DNA of 64,000 bases from Anaerocolumna sp. MB42-C2 (GCF_030913705.1 NZ_CP133190.1:3239501-3303500), one strand, 5' to 3'. Counted from the stretch's first letter, positions 34,787 through 44,652 are shown. Notes: a model not told the origin generated them from the sequence alone. Numbers and translations are program-made.

Positions 34787-35485
34787 ATGAATCATCATAA
34801 TATATACAGCGCATTGGCTATACATAAGAAATGGAATTACAAAAGTTACATTTACTGTGGATTTTTTTCCTTTAGTGTTTTACTTGTTTTATTTACCTTA
34901 TTATTATTTAAGGCACTTCCTTCGGATGCCAGAAAAGATAATCTTCAAAAAGGCATCGCTTCGGAAATCATTCGGTTTCACGTTATCGGAAATAGTGATT
35001 CCGCCGAGGACCAGGCTTTAAAACTGGTAATTAAAGGAGCTCTGACAGATGCTTTGAGACCCAAATTGGAGCATGTAAAAAACATTAATGAGGCAAGAAG
35101 TATCTTAAATAATAATTTAGATGAAATGGAAACCGTCGCCAACAGAATAATCAAGGAAAATGGCTATGATTATACAGCCAAAGCCACCATAGAAAAAGGT
35201 TATTTCCCTTTAAAAGTATATGGGGACTTGTCCCTTCCTCCCGGGGAATATGAAGCTGTCCGGGTTGAACTTGGTGCTGCTGCCGGACAAAACTGGTGGT
35301 GTATCATGTTTCCACCTCTTTGTTTTGTTGATTCCACTTATAGTGTAGTCCCCAAATCCTCCAAAGAGGAACTAAAATATCTATTAACAGATGAGGAATA
35401 CAAAGCCGTATTTTCTAATAGGGATACAAAAATTAAAGTAAAGTTTAAAATATTATCAATGATAAAAGATGCAATGAAAGATTAG
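34787..35485 (+). CDS. spoIIR: Stage II sporulation protein R
   Basis: 232 residues. One N-terminal membrane or signal segment (about 22-44), then the SpoIIR core: EIIRFHVIGNSDSAEDQALKL, a helical stretch, YFPLKVYGDLSLPPGEYEAVRVELG and GQNWWCIMFPPLCFVD. In sporulation the forespore secretes SpoIIR to trigger SpoIIGA cleavage of pro-sigma-E in the mother cell. GGAGTTTT lies before the ATG. Single gene; the family is specific to endospore formers. Confidence 0.93.
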   Translation: MNHHNIYSALAIHKKWNYKSYIYCGFFSFSVLLVLFTLLLFKALPSDARKDNLQKGIASEIIRFHVIGNSDSAEDQALKLVIKGALTDALRPKLEHVKNINEARSILNNNLDEMETVANRIIKENGYDYTAKATIEKGYFPLKVYGDLSLPPGEYEAVRVELGAAAGQNWWCIMFPPLCFVDSTYSVVPKSSKEELKYLLTDEEYKAVFSNRDTKIKVKFKILSMIKDAMKD

Positions 35486-35603
35486 AAAAAGGCTGCTATT
35501 GCAAAGAGCTGCTCCTGCGTTTATAATCATACTAAATGCTGCATTAATAGGTAAGGTCGTTTCGCATTTACCTAAAACTACATAAAGATAAACAGGAGTA
35601 CTT

Positions 35604-36476
35604 ATGAATTCGATAAAATTAAAAGCCCACGCAAAAATAAACCTCGGCCTGGATGTGGTGAGGAGACGGCAGGATGGATATCATGAAGTCCGCATGATTA
35701 TGCAGACCGTTGGTCTTTATGATAAGCTGACACTAACCCGTACTAATAATACGTCCATCGTTATTAATACAAATCTGCATTATTTACCTACAGATGATAG
35801 TAATCTTGTTTATAAAGCTATTTCCTTAATTCGAAGAGAATATCAAATAGAACAGGGCGTTTATGTTAATCTGGAAAAGAAAATACCGGTTGCTGCAGGT
35901 ATGGCAGGGGGAAGTTCAGACGCCGCTACAGCTTTATATGGAATGAACCGGCTTTTTGGTTTAAACCTCACTAAAACTGACTTGATGAAACTAGGGCTGC
36001 AGCTTGGAGCGGATGTTCCCTATTGTATCATGCGAGGAACCGCTTTATCTGAGGGCATCGGCGAAATTCTGACTCCCTTGCCTCCATTTCCGGAATGTAA
36101 TGTATTAATTGTGAAACCCGGTATCAGCGTCTCAACTAAATATGTCTATGAAAACCTGAAACTGGATGAAAACACCAAACATCCTGATATAGATGGTATT
36201 ATCCGTTCTATAATGAGAAATGATCTCTCCGGTGCAGTAAACCTTTTTGGTAATGTTTTAGAAACTGTTACGGAAGCGGAATATCCGATTATCCGAAGTA
36301 TCAAAGCTACTATGATGGAACTCGGTGCGGTAGGCTCATTAATGAGCGGAAGCGGTCCGACCGTATTTGGGTTATTTGACGATATTAAAAAAGCAGAAAA
36401 AGCATTCTACCAGTTTAAGGTAAGTGATTTGGGAAAACAGGTATTCCTTACCGATTTATATCACCCAAGATATTAA
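35604..36476 (+). CDS. ispE: 4-diphosphocytidyl-2-C-methyl-D-erythritol kinase
   Basis: 290 residues. GHMP kinase with AKINLGLDVVRRRQDGYHEV at the start, the ATP loop PVAAGMAGGSSDAATAL (96-111) and the C-terminal LMSGSGPTVFGLF. It phosphorylates CDP-methylerythritol in the MEP isoprenoid pathway. AGGAG precedes the ATG. The next gene begins 67 bases after its stop with its own strong binding site. Confidence 0.95.
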   Translation: MNSIKLKAHAKINLGLDVVRRRQDGYHEVRMIMQTVGLYDKLTLTRTNNTSIVINTNLHYLPTDDSNLVYKAISLIRREYQIEQGVYVNLEKKIPVAAGMAGGSSDAATALYGMNRLFGLNLTKTDLMKLGLQLGADVPYCIMRGTALSEGIGEILTPLPPFPECNVLIVKPGISVSTKYVYENLKLDENTKHPDIDGIIRSIMRNDLSGAVNLFGNVLETVTEAEYPIIRSIKATMMELGAVGSLMSGSGPTVFGLFDDIKKAEKAFYQFKVSDLGKQVFLTDLYHPRY

Positions 36477-36543
36477 GTTTTTATACTGCCTCTCCGATAA
36501 TTACCATATAAAGTTAATTATTCTACCAAGGAGGGTGCAAGTT

Positions 36544-37155
36544 ATGGGTTTAAATGGAGTTACTTCAGCTTCTTCCGTATACGGAAGCGCTAACACAAAC
36601 CAAACTAAGAGTAAGGATACAACAAGTAAAACTGCTACAGATACCAATCAGGAGACCCCATCTGCCGTTTATGAAAAAAATACCGGTGAGAGTACTAAGA
36701 AAGTCGTTTACAAACAGGATACGGCCACTATCGCCCAATTAAAGGCGGATGCAGAAAAGCATACCAAACAGCTTAGGGATTTAGTAGAAAAAATGCTGTT
36801 AAAACAGGGTCAGACCTTTGATGAATCCACCATGTATCAATTATTAAGGGAAGGAAAAGTACCTGTAGATGAAGAAACTGCAGCTCAGGCAAAAGCTGAC
36901 ATTGCGGAAGACGGATATTGGGGTGTAAATCAGACTTCAGACCGTTTAGTATCTTTTGCAAAAGCTCTGACCGGCGGAGATCCGGATAAAATAGACGAGA
37001 TGATCGACGCCGTGAAAAAAGGTTTTGAACAAGCTACCAAGACCTGGGGCGATGAACTTCCGGATATCTGCAAACAGACTTTGGATACTACAATGGAGAA
37101 ATTAAATGAGTGGAAAAAATCCGCTTCCGGTCAAGATTCAACCGTAACAAGTTAA
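36544..37155 (+). CDS. Soluble helical protein, unknown function
   Basis: 203 residues; the ATG at 36544 has AAGGAGGGTGCAAGTT upstream, so an in-frame ATG inside ispE is rejected. A Thr/Ser/Asn-rich disordered N-terminus (about 1-60) precedes a helical region (65-195) with LRDLVEKMLLKQGQTFDES, AKADIAEDGYWGVNQTSDRLVSFAKALTGGDP and a final helix to MEKLNEWKKS. No signal peptide or cysteine except one near the C-terminus. I recall similar proteins as hypothetical in Lachnospiraceae and cannot name a function. Confidence 0.65.
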   Translation: MGLNGVTSASSVYGSANTNQTKSKDTTSKTATDTNQETPSAVYEKNTGESTKKVVYKQDTATIAQLKADAEKHTKQLRDLVEKMLLKQGQTFDESTMYQLLREGKVPVDEETAAQAKADIAEDGYWGVNQTSDRLVSFAKALTGGDPDKIDEMIDAVKKGFEQATKTWGDELPDICKQTLDTTMEKLNEWKKSASGQDSTVTS

Positions 37156-37230
37156 GCTTTTATGTGTTTTTGTATCTATAAATGACTCCAGTTAATTACT
37201 ATATAGGAATCGTTTATACGAACAGAAATT

Positions 37231-37289
37231 AAGGCCTTGTCATAAATTCGGATATACTAAACATCGGAATTTATGACAGAGCCTTTTTC
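37231..37289. terminator. Terminator, probably bidirectional
   Basis: TGTCATAAATTC (37238-37249) pairs with GAATTTATGACA (37267-37278), extended by AAGGC/GCCTT; T5CTTT follows on the plus strand. Confidence 0.85.
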
Positions 37290-37317
37290 TTTGCCATAGA
37301 TAAGGGATTTTTGTAAA

Positions 37318-38886
37318 TTATATCGTTCTTTCTACTTTTTTCATTATAATTAATTTATCGCCAATCTTTATATTATTATCTTCTAATCCGTTGAGTTCTC
37401 TGATTCTATCCACAGTTGTATAATATTTCTTCGCAATATTCCACAAACTATCCTGGTTTTTCACAATATAACCCACAATACTTGGCATATTCTGTATTTT
37501 TTCATAGTCCAGGTCATAAGCCTCTATATCCGTAATGACAGGTTCCGTGATAGAGTCAAATACAATGGCATTTAATCCGATACCTGCTTTCACCTCTATT
37601 TCCTCACTGTCTAACATCATGACACTAAGCTGTTCTAATGCTGGTTTTACGTGATAAATGCTGGTGGGTTTAATTCCTTTTGCTTCAATTGTCTGGTTGA
37701 ATGGTATAATACCTTTAACAGAATTAAGCGGTTTATTGTCATCTGCACAAATATATAAAATCTGTACCTCTAATACACCGTTTACCTCCAGACCATTATC
37801 TACCTGCGTGATATCATCTACTTTAATACCACCGGCTGCATGGCAGACCTGAAGAATATCCGGCTGATTGGCAGTTATTTTAAGACGGTCATTAACCCGC
37901 ACCTTGCTGTTGTTTTTAACTAATAGATCTTCATAATGAGCATCCTTTAGAACAGGAACCAATTCTTTTACAGGAGAATAAATATCATTTAATAATTCCA
38001 GTTCTTCTTCTTCGTATATTTTAATTCCCATTTCCAAAACCACTTCTACATCAATGATTCTTTCCTCTCCGTCTGCATCCGGCATTACTTCCAGACTTTT
38101 ACTTGCAATAGAGAATTCGATGTTATCTACCATATCTTCCGTACATCCGTTGCAGTCAACTGTTGTGCTAAAAGGTAATTCTGTCTCGAAATACTCAACA
38201 GGATTATCATCACTTTCACTGGCATATAAAATAAATACCAGAATTTCACCTTTCACAGTAAATTTATCTGTCAGCAGTCTTACCTCAGGATTTCTTAGTT
38301 CAAGCTCACTATATAAAATTTCTGAAATATTTCCTTTGTTAGACGGCAGGTGTATCTGATCTTTTACACGATAAGTATCTTTCTTATCAACAGCAATATC
38401 GGTTACTGTTATATTCTTATTTACAAATTGAACGTTCTCGTCACCCTCTATAGAAACCGCTGTTGCCTCATCATACAATTCTTCCACTAGAACTGTAAGC
38501 CCTACAATTGCTTTTACATTAATTTTTCTGGAATTTATCAGTCCAGGTGTCAAATCTTCCAGTTCCCAATTAATGATAGCCTCATCGCCGGCGCAGGCTT
38601 CATCTAAGTGGATTACTTCGTCAAATGGCACTTCTCCAGACATATTATGTACCGGCCTGACGTTCTCGTCGCTTAAATACAGCATATTAAAGGAAAGAGC
38701 GCCTTTTACCATCAATTTACCATTTAACATCTTGACGTCATTAATTTTAATAGCGCCCTGTTCTTTAATAATTTTATAGATGTCCGGTTTCACATCGGGA
38801 ACATTAAAATCATCGTCTAGGGTAAGCTGAAGGCTGCTTTGACATTTCAATTTATTCATGTGAACATTTTTCTTAATCAGCTCCAC
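37318..38886 (-). CDS. SPOCS/DUF3794-LysM spore protein (SipL-like)
   Basis: 522 residues, starting at a GTG at 38886 with AAGGAGGG six bases upstream. Three repeats of the SPOCS/DUF3794 beta domain (about 25-130, 155-290 and 330-455), recognisable by DVKPDIYKII, LVFILYASE and VQILYICAD strand motifs, then a C-terminal LysM domain (about 468-515: YIVKNQDSLWNIAKKYYTTVDRI...LNGLE). No signal peptide, as expected for a coat/mother-cell protein. In C. difficile the SPOCS-LysM protein SipL binds SpoIVA and anchors the coat; that role is inferred here. Confidence 0.88.
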   Translation of the reverse strand: MELIKKNVHMNKLKCQSSLQLTLDDDFNVPDVKPDIYKIIKEQGAIKINDVKMLNGKLMVKGALSFNMLYLSDENVRPVHNMSGEVPFDEVIHLDEACAGDEAIINWELEDLTPGLINSRKINVKAIVGLTVLVEELYDEATAVSIEGDENVQFVNKNITVTDIAVDKKDTYRVKDQIHLPSNKGNISEILYSELELRNPEVRLLTDKFTVKGEILVFILYASESDDNPVEYFETELPFSTTVDCNGCTEDMVDNIEFSIASKSLEVMPDADGEERIIDVEVVLEMGIKIYEEEELELLNDIYSPVKELVPVLKDAHYEDLLVKNNSKVRVNDRLKITANQPDILQVCHAAGGIKVDDITQVDNGLEVNGVLEVQILYICADDNKPLNSVKGIIPFNQTIEAKGIKPTSIYHVKPALEQLSVMMLDSEEIEVKAGIGLNAIVFDSITEPVITDIEAYDLDYEKIQNMPSIVGYIVKNQDSLWNIAKKYYTTVDRIRELNGLEDNNIKIGDKLIIMKKVERTI

Positions 38887-38944
38887 AAAAAATCCCTCCT
38901 TGTCTTATACCATATCATATTCGGGAGTCCTATTTTTTATGAAT

Positions 38945-38982
38945 AAAAAAGCTCCAATTTATCATCCCGATAAATTGAAGCA
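38945..38982 (-). terminator. Terminator of veg
   Basis: GCTTCAATTTATC-GGGAT-GATAAATTGGAGC followed by T6ATTC on the minus strand. Confidence 0.85.
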
Positions 38983-39005
38983 TGTCTTATCTTATGTTTA
39001 AAGGA

Positions 39006-39248
39006 TTAGCATAACATCATCTGCACATCTTTTGTCAATACATCTGCATAACTAAATGACATAGTCTTTACCGCGTCACTTCCGGCGTCATCAATCTGTA
39101 TGAGAAAAATGCTGGGATAAGTTTGAGTAATTATGCCTTCTGTAATATCCATTTTATTTCTGCCTCTATTCGCCTTAATTTTTACTCTGCTTCCTACGTG
39201 ACTTATTATTTCTCTACGAACCTTGCTAACATCTGCCTGTTTCACCAT
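39006..39248 (-). CDS. veg: Veg family protein
   Basis: 80 residues, the normal size. The DUF1021/Veg pattern is complete: VRREIISHVGSRVKIKANRGRNK, EGIITQTYPSIFLIQID and MSFSYADVLTKDV. In B. subtilis veg is expressed very strongly and affects biofilm matrix genes through SinR; the biochemical activity is unknown. AAGGAGG precedes the ATG, and the promoter here (39354-39382) is also close to consensus, with a 5' leader of about 100 nt. Confidence 0.93.
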   Translation of the reverse strand: MVKQADVSKVRREIISHVGSRVKIKANRGRNKMDITEGIITQTYPSIFLIQIDDAGSDAVKTMSFSYADVLTKDVQMMLC

Positions 39249-39353
39249 AATAACAGCCTCCTTAAGGGTAGTAAAACTTTATATAGGATCTAGGAATCAT
39301 TGTCGGGATTCCTCAAACTATTGGACATAAGTTCCGAAAATACAGCTATTGCT

Positions 39354-39382
39354 ACTATAGCATGTAATTTCCAACCTGTCAA
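39354..39382 (-). promoter_or_regulatory. Near-consensus sigma-A promoter of veg
   Basis: Minus strand TTGACA (39377-39382), 17-base spacer, TATAGT (39354-39359) with TG in the extended -10 position. Confidence 0.85.
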
Positions 39383-39623
39383 TAAATTTTCTGACAACTT
39401 AAGGTTTTTAATGAACTTGTATATAAAAAAGGAAACAAATAAAATTGTAATTTTTTGCAAACTATAGTGATGATTCCAGTTAAGGAATAAAATATTTTTT
39501 CATTTTATCGTCATTTTACACAATAAAGCAGATTTATTTGTTTCATTTTCAGATAATCCAACTATATTTTTGTGATTTTTCTCCAATCAATGAATATTTC
39601 ATTGTTCTTTATAAACAAAAGAT
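39383..39623. other. Intergenic between veg promoter and lipoprotein terminator
   Basis: 240 bases of AT-rich sequence upstream of the veg promoter; no gene, promoter or strong hairpin seen. Confidence 0.5.
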
Positions 39624-39662
39624 AACAGTCTGGTTAAAGTAAGATAGCTTTTCCAGACTGTT
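39624..39662 (-). terminator. Hairpin after the PrcB-like lipoprotein gene
   Basis: AACAGTCTGG/CCAGACTGTT, ten perfect pairs; TATCTTTTGTTT follows on the minus strand, a loose T-run. Confidence 0.65.
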
Positions 39663-39688
39663 GGTTATGTGGATGTTTGTTATTTGCT

Positions 39689-40105
39689 TTATTTGAATAC
39701 TACGCTTTTGTCAATAAATTCCGTTTTTACAACAATATACGGATATGTAACTGCATTCGTTACGTAATCGGATTCAGTAGGACCTATCAGATTTGTATCA
39801 ATATAAACCGCGTTTGATGTTAAGAATAAATCGTCAACTGAAATGCTGTAACCTCCTGTGGGCTGTTCTCCATATCCTACTACAATATACAAATTATCTG
39901 CATTAGAATAAGACATTTTGAAGGGTTCTTTTTTCTTTTCGTTTATTATCTGCATCAGCTGTTCCGGAACATCGGCATCCTCAACTACTGTAAATTCCAA
40001 ATCTTTAATTTTCTTAATATCGGTATTTTCAGACTTACACCCGGTAAATAGTAGAGCGCTTCCAATTACCCCCAATAGAAGTAATATAATCCCAAGCCTT
40101 CTCAT
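39689..40105 (-). CDS. Lipoprotein with PrcB C-terminal-type domain
   Basis: 138 residues from the ATG at 40105 (GGAGGTTAAG upstream). A basic start and hydrophobic stretch end in the lipobox LLFTGC (Cys23). The mature part carries a short PrcB_C-like domain with the YIVVGYGEQPTGGYSI signature and a final YPYIVVKTEF strand. PrcB accompanies the PrtP protease in Treponema; in Firmicutes this domain is found in small lipoproteins of unknown role. It lies 72 bases after the PEGA protein gene on the same strand, so the two may be co-expressed. Confidence 0.8.
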   Translation of the reverse strand: MRRLGIILLLLGVIGSALLFTGCKSENTDIKKIKDLEFTVVEDADVPEQLMQIINEKKKEPFKMSYSNADNLYIVVGYGEQPTGGYSISVDDLFLTSNAVYIDTNLIGPTESDYVTNAVTYPYIVVKTEFIDKSVVFK

Positions 40106-40177
40106 CTTAACCTCCATAGAATTTCCTTAATTTATTCTATGTCAGAAGTCCAGGAATATGCAAGAAGTCCACATATT

Positions 40178-41626
40178 CTACTCGGATTTGTCCAGTCCCG
40201 AAAAACTGTATTTCACATCCTCCTTGTCATCTTCAATTTCCACTGTGTAGGTCTTTGTCTGATGATTTGCTTGAATTAAGGTAATATAATGAGTTCCGGT
40301 TACTTTTGGAAAACTTACCGGGACGGTACCTTTAAACTGTCCGTCAAAATAAATACTGGCACCTTTTGGTTCCTGAACATAAATATTTTCAGAAGCTTTC
40401 ACTTCATCATAATTTTTATCCGTATCTTTCTCATCCACCGTATCATTCTCGTCGGTACGTCCGTCAGAATCACTCTTTGTTGTGGAGCTGTTATTTTTGT
40501 CCTCGGTTTTAACAGGTGTTTCGGAGGTATTTCTGCCATCTGATTCAGTATTGTCTCCGGTATTCTGATTTTCCACAAGATCTATTGAAACGGTTTTACC
40601 TGGCCCTATAATCTCCAATTTACCGGAATAGGTAATATAACCGCCTAGCGCTACCTTAATGTTATATTCTCCGTAATTAAGTTCCAGTGCCTTGCTGTAA
40701 TCTTTTAGTTCCTCATTAATAAAAAGATCTGCTCCCTCCGGAGTGATATTGAATTTGACTTTACCGATCTTTTTAGGCGGTAGTTTGAATTCGCCCATAT
40801 TAATTACAGTATCCTGAAATGGAACTACTTCTGCTTTTTTGGAACCTTTCAGGGTTCCCTTTTCCATAGTCACATCATAGCTGCCTTCCTTAACAAGGAT
40901 TGACATGTCTGAAACAATAGGTAATATTTCACTGTTCCCTATGTATACTGTACCTCCGATAAAATCTTTATAGTCCTCAAAGGTAACCGTACCATGTCCT
41001 CTGCTCACCTGAATGGACCATACTTCTTTATTATAACCCTTTACCACCAATTCATCTTTGGGATCCAGGTCTTTTGGGGTTAAAAACTGCTTCTGTTTAA
41101 AAATTACCACCCCTGCAGAATATTTGTATTTAGTTTCTGCAATGTTAAAAATGTTTTTTTCCTCATCCATGCTCCAATTGCTGACACCTTTATACTCCCA
41201 GGCTTTATTCGATATCTGAAGCTTCGATACTACAGAAGAGCTCTTATTATAATAAGCATCTACAATTTCTCCCAGGTTTAACTGGGATACCGATATTACC
41301 TTTTCATATTTATCAACTACATTTGTTCCGCCGGTAAGGGTAAGTATAATATCTTGTCCATCCTCTATGTCTAAAAGTGTTATGGTACCGGAACCGGTAT
41401 CAATCCCTTTTAAAACTGCTAAAATCTTAGTATCCTCTACTTTATTATTACTTTCTTCTAAAGCGGCAGAGCTTTGTTTGTAATTTACTTTTTCTGAAGA
41501 TTTCTGAGCTGCAATAGATAAAACCACAGTAACTAAAATAAGGAAAAAAGCGCCAAATAATAAAAAAGGAAACAAACCTTTATTATTTTTCTTATGTTCT
41601 TTATAACTGATTATCTTATCGTCCAA
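40178..41626 (-). CDS. Membrane-anchored PEGA-domain protein
   Basis: 482 residues if the TTG at 41626 is used (AGAGGT six bases upstream); the GTG at 41641 has no site. A 20-residue cytoplasmic part, one membrane helix (about 21-43), an all-beta region, then PEGA domains: one near 300-345 (FNITPEGADLFINEE) and one near 415-480 (QEPKGASIYFDGQFKGTVPV), separated by an acidic Asp/Thr/Ser linker. PEGA repeats are surface-exposed beta modules without known activity. Start codon choice is the main uncertainty. Confidence 0.75.
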   Translation of the reverse strand: MDDKIISYKEHKKNNKGLFPFLLFGAFFLILVTVVLSIAAQKSSEKVNYKQSSAALEESNNKVEDTKILAVLKGIDTGSGTITLLDIEDGQDIILTLTGGTNVVDKYEKVISVSQLNLGEIVDAYYNKSSSVVSKLQISNKAWEYKGVSNWSMDEEKNIFNIAETKYKYSAGVVIFKQKQFLTPKDLDPKDELVVKGYNKEVWSIQVSRGHGTVTFEDYKDFIGGTVYIGNSEILPIVSDMSILVKEGSYDVTMEKGTLKGSKKAEVVPFQDTVINMGEFKLPPKKIGKVKFNITPEGADLFINEELKDYSKALELNYGEYNIKVALGGYITYSGKLEIIGPGKTVSIDLVENQNTGDNTESDGRNTSETPVKTEDKNNSSTTKSDSDGRTDENDTVDEKDTDKNYDEVKASENIYVQEPKGASIYFDGQFKGTVPVSFPKVTGTHYITLIQANHQTKTYTVEIEDDKEDVKYSFSGLDKSE

Positions 41627-41775
41627 TGTTTTACCTCTCACTATAGAATAAAATAAAAGGGTACCGGCAAAATCACATATAGAAAGGATTTTAAAAACAC
41701 ATATTAAAGCAGTCCCTTTACTGGTAATTTCATTATAGACTATTCCGAATTGTTAAGCAACTATACTTTATACCC

Positions 41776-42858
41776 TTATGTCAAGGTCGCTCTGAGGCAT
41801 TCCAGAAATTGCTTCTTTCTATCCATCTGCTCCTGTATTCCGATTAGTTTCTGTATATTCCGCTGGGGGACCCAGGACTTCTTGCCATTATAGTAGAAGT
41901 TAGTAATTTTCCAAAACTTTTCGGGGTATAAAAGTAATACATAAAGTAGTTTTAGTTCGTCTTTATCAATTTGAAGTATGCGGTTATAATTATCCAAAAT
42001 CATACTTCCGATATCCGGATCCCAATCATTTTTCTCCATGACTTTACGCATGAACTGATATATGTCCGTAATTTGAATTCCGACACAAGCACGGTCAAAA
42101 TTAGTCGTTGCCATATTGGCTTTTATCGTTCCTCTTAATCCTGCTGCTGACAGAACTTCTTCATTTTTAGAAGAATTCCAGTTTACAGAATTTATTTGGT
42201 TTGCTTTAAGCACAATAACATTATGATACGTATAATTGCCATGACAAACACACCTATGCTCCACTGCCTCTTTCATCAGTTCGGCATAATTTGACTCACT
42301 AAGTATCCTGGTTGCTTCCTGAGACTGATTGTAAAATTCATCATAACAGTTTAAATAGCATAACTCAAACTCGTTTTTTTTTCTTTTTTCCCTTATGTAA
42401 CTTCTGACCCTCTTAAGCTCACGGTTTCTTTTATCGAAGACCTCCAGTAGATCTACATATGAATTATGCAGTAACTGCTCTTCCGATAACGGAACTTCCC
42501 GGAGCAAGGTATGCAGTATTGCCAGATTAACGGTGGCATCCGCAACATCTGCCTCATCCCTTAAATTGCATTCTTCTCCCGGGAACCAATTTTTTAAAAC
42601 ATATTTATTACCTGCACTATCTTCCGTTACAATTTCATTCGAATAATTCTTAACATATAAATCTACATAGGGGTAATTTTGAATGGTTAAATACTCCAGT
42701 ACCGTATTTTCAAAATCAACTCGGCTTTTTGAGCTCTCTAAGCTTTTCAATAGCTTGAGTCCCTTATCTGTCTCTAATATAAATGCCCCCCTGATTCTGT
42801 ATGTATTGTAGATTTTTATATTATATTGTCTAAATAGTTCTAGATTTCTATCCTCCAT
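41776..42858 (-). CDS. CotS-family spore coat kinase-like protein
   Basis: 360 residues with the aminoglycoside-phosphotransferase-like fold of CotS/YsxE. N-lobe GAFILETDKGLKLLK and YVLKNWFPGEECN; the catalytic loop reads CHGNYTYHNVIV, so the usual HGD aspartate is Asn. The metal-site block TNFDRACVGIQITDIYQFMRKV is preceded by an insertion of about 25 residues. C-terminal YPEKFWKITNFYYNGKKSWVP is characteristic. The changed HGD suggests reduced or no kinase activity. AGGAGG precedes the ATG. Family members are spore coat proteins. Confidence 0.85.
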   Translation of the reverse strand: MEDRNLELFRQYNIKIYNTYRIRGAFILETDKGLKLLKSLESSKSRVDFENTVLEYLTIQNYPYVDLYVKNYSNEIVTEDSAGNKYVLKNWFPGEECNLRDEADVADATVNLAILHTLLREVPLSEEQLLHNSYVDLLEVFDKRNRELKRVRSYIREKRKKNEFELCYLNCYDEFYNQSQEATRILSESNYAELMKEAVEHRCVCHGNYTYHNVIVLKANQINSVNWNSSKNEEVLSAAGLRGTIKANMATTNFDRACVGIQITDIYQFMRKVMEKNDWDPDIGSMILDNYNRILQIDKDELKLLYVLLLYPEKFWKITNFYYNGKKSWVPQRNIQKLIGIQEQMDRKKQFLECLRATLT

Positions 42859-42997
42859 AGGAAAGCCTCCTGACCCAAACTATTGCACCGCTACATAGGG
42901 GTGTCTCTTTTAATCCTATGATAAACCATTCCAATTCATGACAGGAATAGCAGGGATTTTGTGATAAAATTTGGAGGTTTTTTGTTTACCTATGGAG

Positions 42998-44377
42998 TTA
43001 TTCTTCAGAATTTTCTATACCATCTGGCTTATATTGTAAAGCCATTCTCAGCAATATTTGTTTCTCATTCAGGTTGGGATTATCCAAAACCTGCTCCAAC
43101 AGACGGTTCAGTATTTCTCCCATTTCTTTGCCCGGTTTAAAACCAATATATATTAAATCCTTACCATTTATTTTTAACATCTTGAGATTTACGCATTCCT
43201 GATTGGCTTTGATCTCCTGATAGATGACTTTGGCCTGGTCTAAATGATCCATTTTTTCTTTCCAGGTATTTGGATTTTGAGCGAGAGTATCTGCTGCTTT
43301 TACTTCAAACAGTAAATCAAAGATATCCATGCCTATCTTATTAACAGCTTTTCTCATATCCTGCGGTGTAAGGGAAAACTTATAATCATGCCATTTAATT
43401 AAACGAAACACCATATCAATCGTTTCATTGTCAAATTTTAATCTTCTCAAAATTAATTTCGCAGTTTCCGCACTTTTCTCTGCATGTCCATAAAAGTGAT
43501 CGCCTTTTTGATCCGTTGTTTTGCAATATGGTTTCCCCACATCATGAAGTAATAGAGTCCACCGTAGGACCAGTGTTTCTTTGGGGTTAAAAGATACTGC
43601 ACTATTCCCTGCTTCTTTCACTGCTTTTATGGAATGCATCCCAACCGAGTAGATATGATGGGGGTTATTCTGCTCCGTGTTCATCATAGTATCAAATTCC
43701 GGTAATACCACTTTTGTAATATCTGACTTTTGTGCATCGATCAATTTTTCCGGATGAGGAGATAAAAGAAGCTTATTTAGTTCCACCCGGATTCGTTCCG
43801 CACTGATTGCTTCCAGATTCGAAGCTTTGGCTATTACTGCTTCTAATGTTTTTTCCTCTATTTCAAAACCCAGCTGGGCAGAGAAACGAATAGCCCGTAA
43901 AATGCGAAGTGCATCTTCATCAAAACGTTCCGATGCACTTCCTACACAGCGTATAACTCCGTTTTGAAGATCAGAAAGCCCATTAAATACATCTACCAGC
44001 CCTTTTAGTTTATTATATGCCATTGCATTAATGGTAAAGTCCCGTCTTTTTAAATCTTCTATTAAATCTGCGGTAAATTCAACTGTTTTAGGCCTGCGGT
44101 TATCTTCATATTCTCCGTCTATCCGGTAAGTGGTGACCTCATAGCCCTCCTTTTCCAACATTACTGTAACGGTACCGTGCACAATACCTGTGTCTATGGT
44201 TCTACGGAATAGTTTCTTAACTTCCTGTGGTTTTGCAGAAGTCGTAATATCCCAGTCCTCAGGTTCCTTACCAAGAATAGAGTCCCTGATACATCCGCCG
44301 ACTGCATAAGCTTCATAACCGTTTTTCATTAATTCATTTATAATATAATCCACCTTCTGGGGCAGTTCTATTTTCAT
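42998..44377 (-). CDS. cca: CCA tRNA nucleotidyltransferase (HD-domain type)
   Basis: 459 residues counted from MKIELPQKVDYII, a usual length; the only nearby site is AAAGGG 12 bases upstream and an in-frame reading extends to 44506, so the start is moderately sure. The class II nucleotidyltransferase head has YAVGGCIRDSILG and the catalytic DWD, then RRDFTINAMAYN and DEDALRILRAIRFSAQLGF. An HD domain follows with TLLLHDVGKP and HAEKSA. It builds or repairs the 3' CCA of tRNAs. Confidence 0.93.
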   Translation of the reverse strand: MKIELPQKVDYIINELMKNGYEAYAVGGCIRDSILGKEPEDWDITTSAKPQEVKKLFRRTIDTGIVHGTVTVMLEKEGYEVTTYRIDGEYEDNRRPKTVEFTADLIEDLKRRDFTINAMAYNKLKGLVDVFNGLSDLQNGVIRCVGSASERFDEDALRILRAIRFSAQLGFEIEEKTLEAVIAKASNLEAISAERIRVELNKLLLSPHPEKLIDAQKSDITKVVLPEFDTMMNTEQNNPHHIYSVGMHSIKAVKEAGNSAVSFNPKETLVLRWTLLLHDVGKPYCKTTDQKGDHFYGHAEKSAETAKLILRRLKFDNETIDMVFRLIKWHDYKFSLTPQDMRKAVNKIGMDIFDLLFEVKAADTLAQNPNTWKEKMDHLDQAKVIYQEIKANQECVNLKMLKINGKDLIYIGFKPGKEMGEILNRLLEQVLDNPNLNEKQILLRMALQYKPDGIENSEE

Positions 44378-44527
44378 GTTAATACTAAGCCCTTTCTGAA
44401 TAAAATTCTTTGTATCCCGGGAAACAAACCCGTGTTCCTGATATGTTATATTATAGCCGAAGTTTTGAGGGATAACAATCATTTTTGCGGACATGCCGGA
44501 TTTCAATAAAAAAACTCAAAGAATGAA

Positions 44528-44591
44528 CAAAAAAACCTGTAAAAAGCTTACCAGGGGATTAAAAGAAATCCTTGATGAGCTTTCACAGGTT
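44528..44591 (-). terminator. Terminator of the GH2 gene
   Basis: AACCTGT/ACAGGTT outer stem with AAAGCT/AAGCTTTT and GATT/AATC pairs inside; T7 follows on the minus strand. Confidence 0.8.
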
Positions 44592-44652
44592 ATTATAAAT
44601 CGCATGACATGAAACTATTTAAAAATGTTTTGTTACTACTCTATATATTTTA

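Noticed and set aside
36424-36543. Longer start of the helical protein inside ispE
   Set aside because: A strong AAGGAGGG site directly precedes the ATG at 36544; the extension overlaps ispE codons in another frame.
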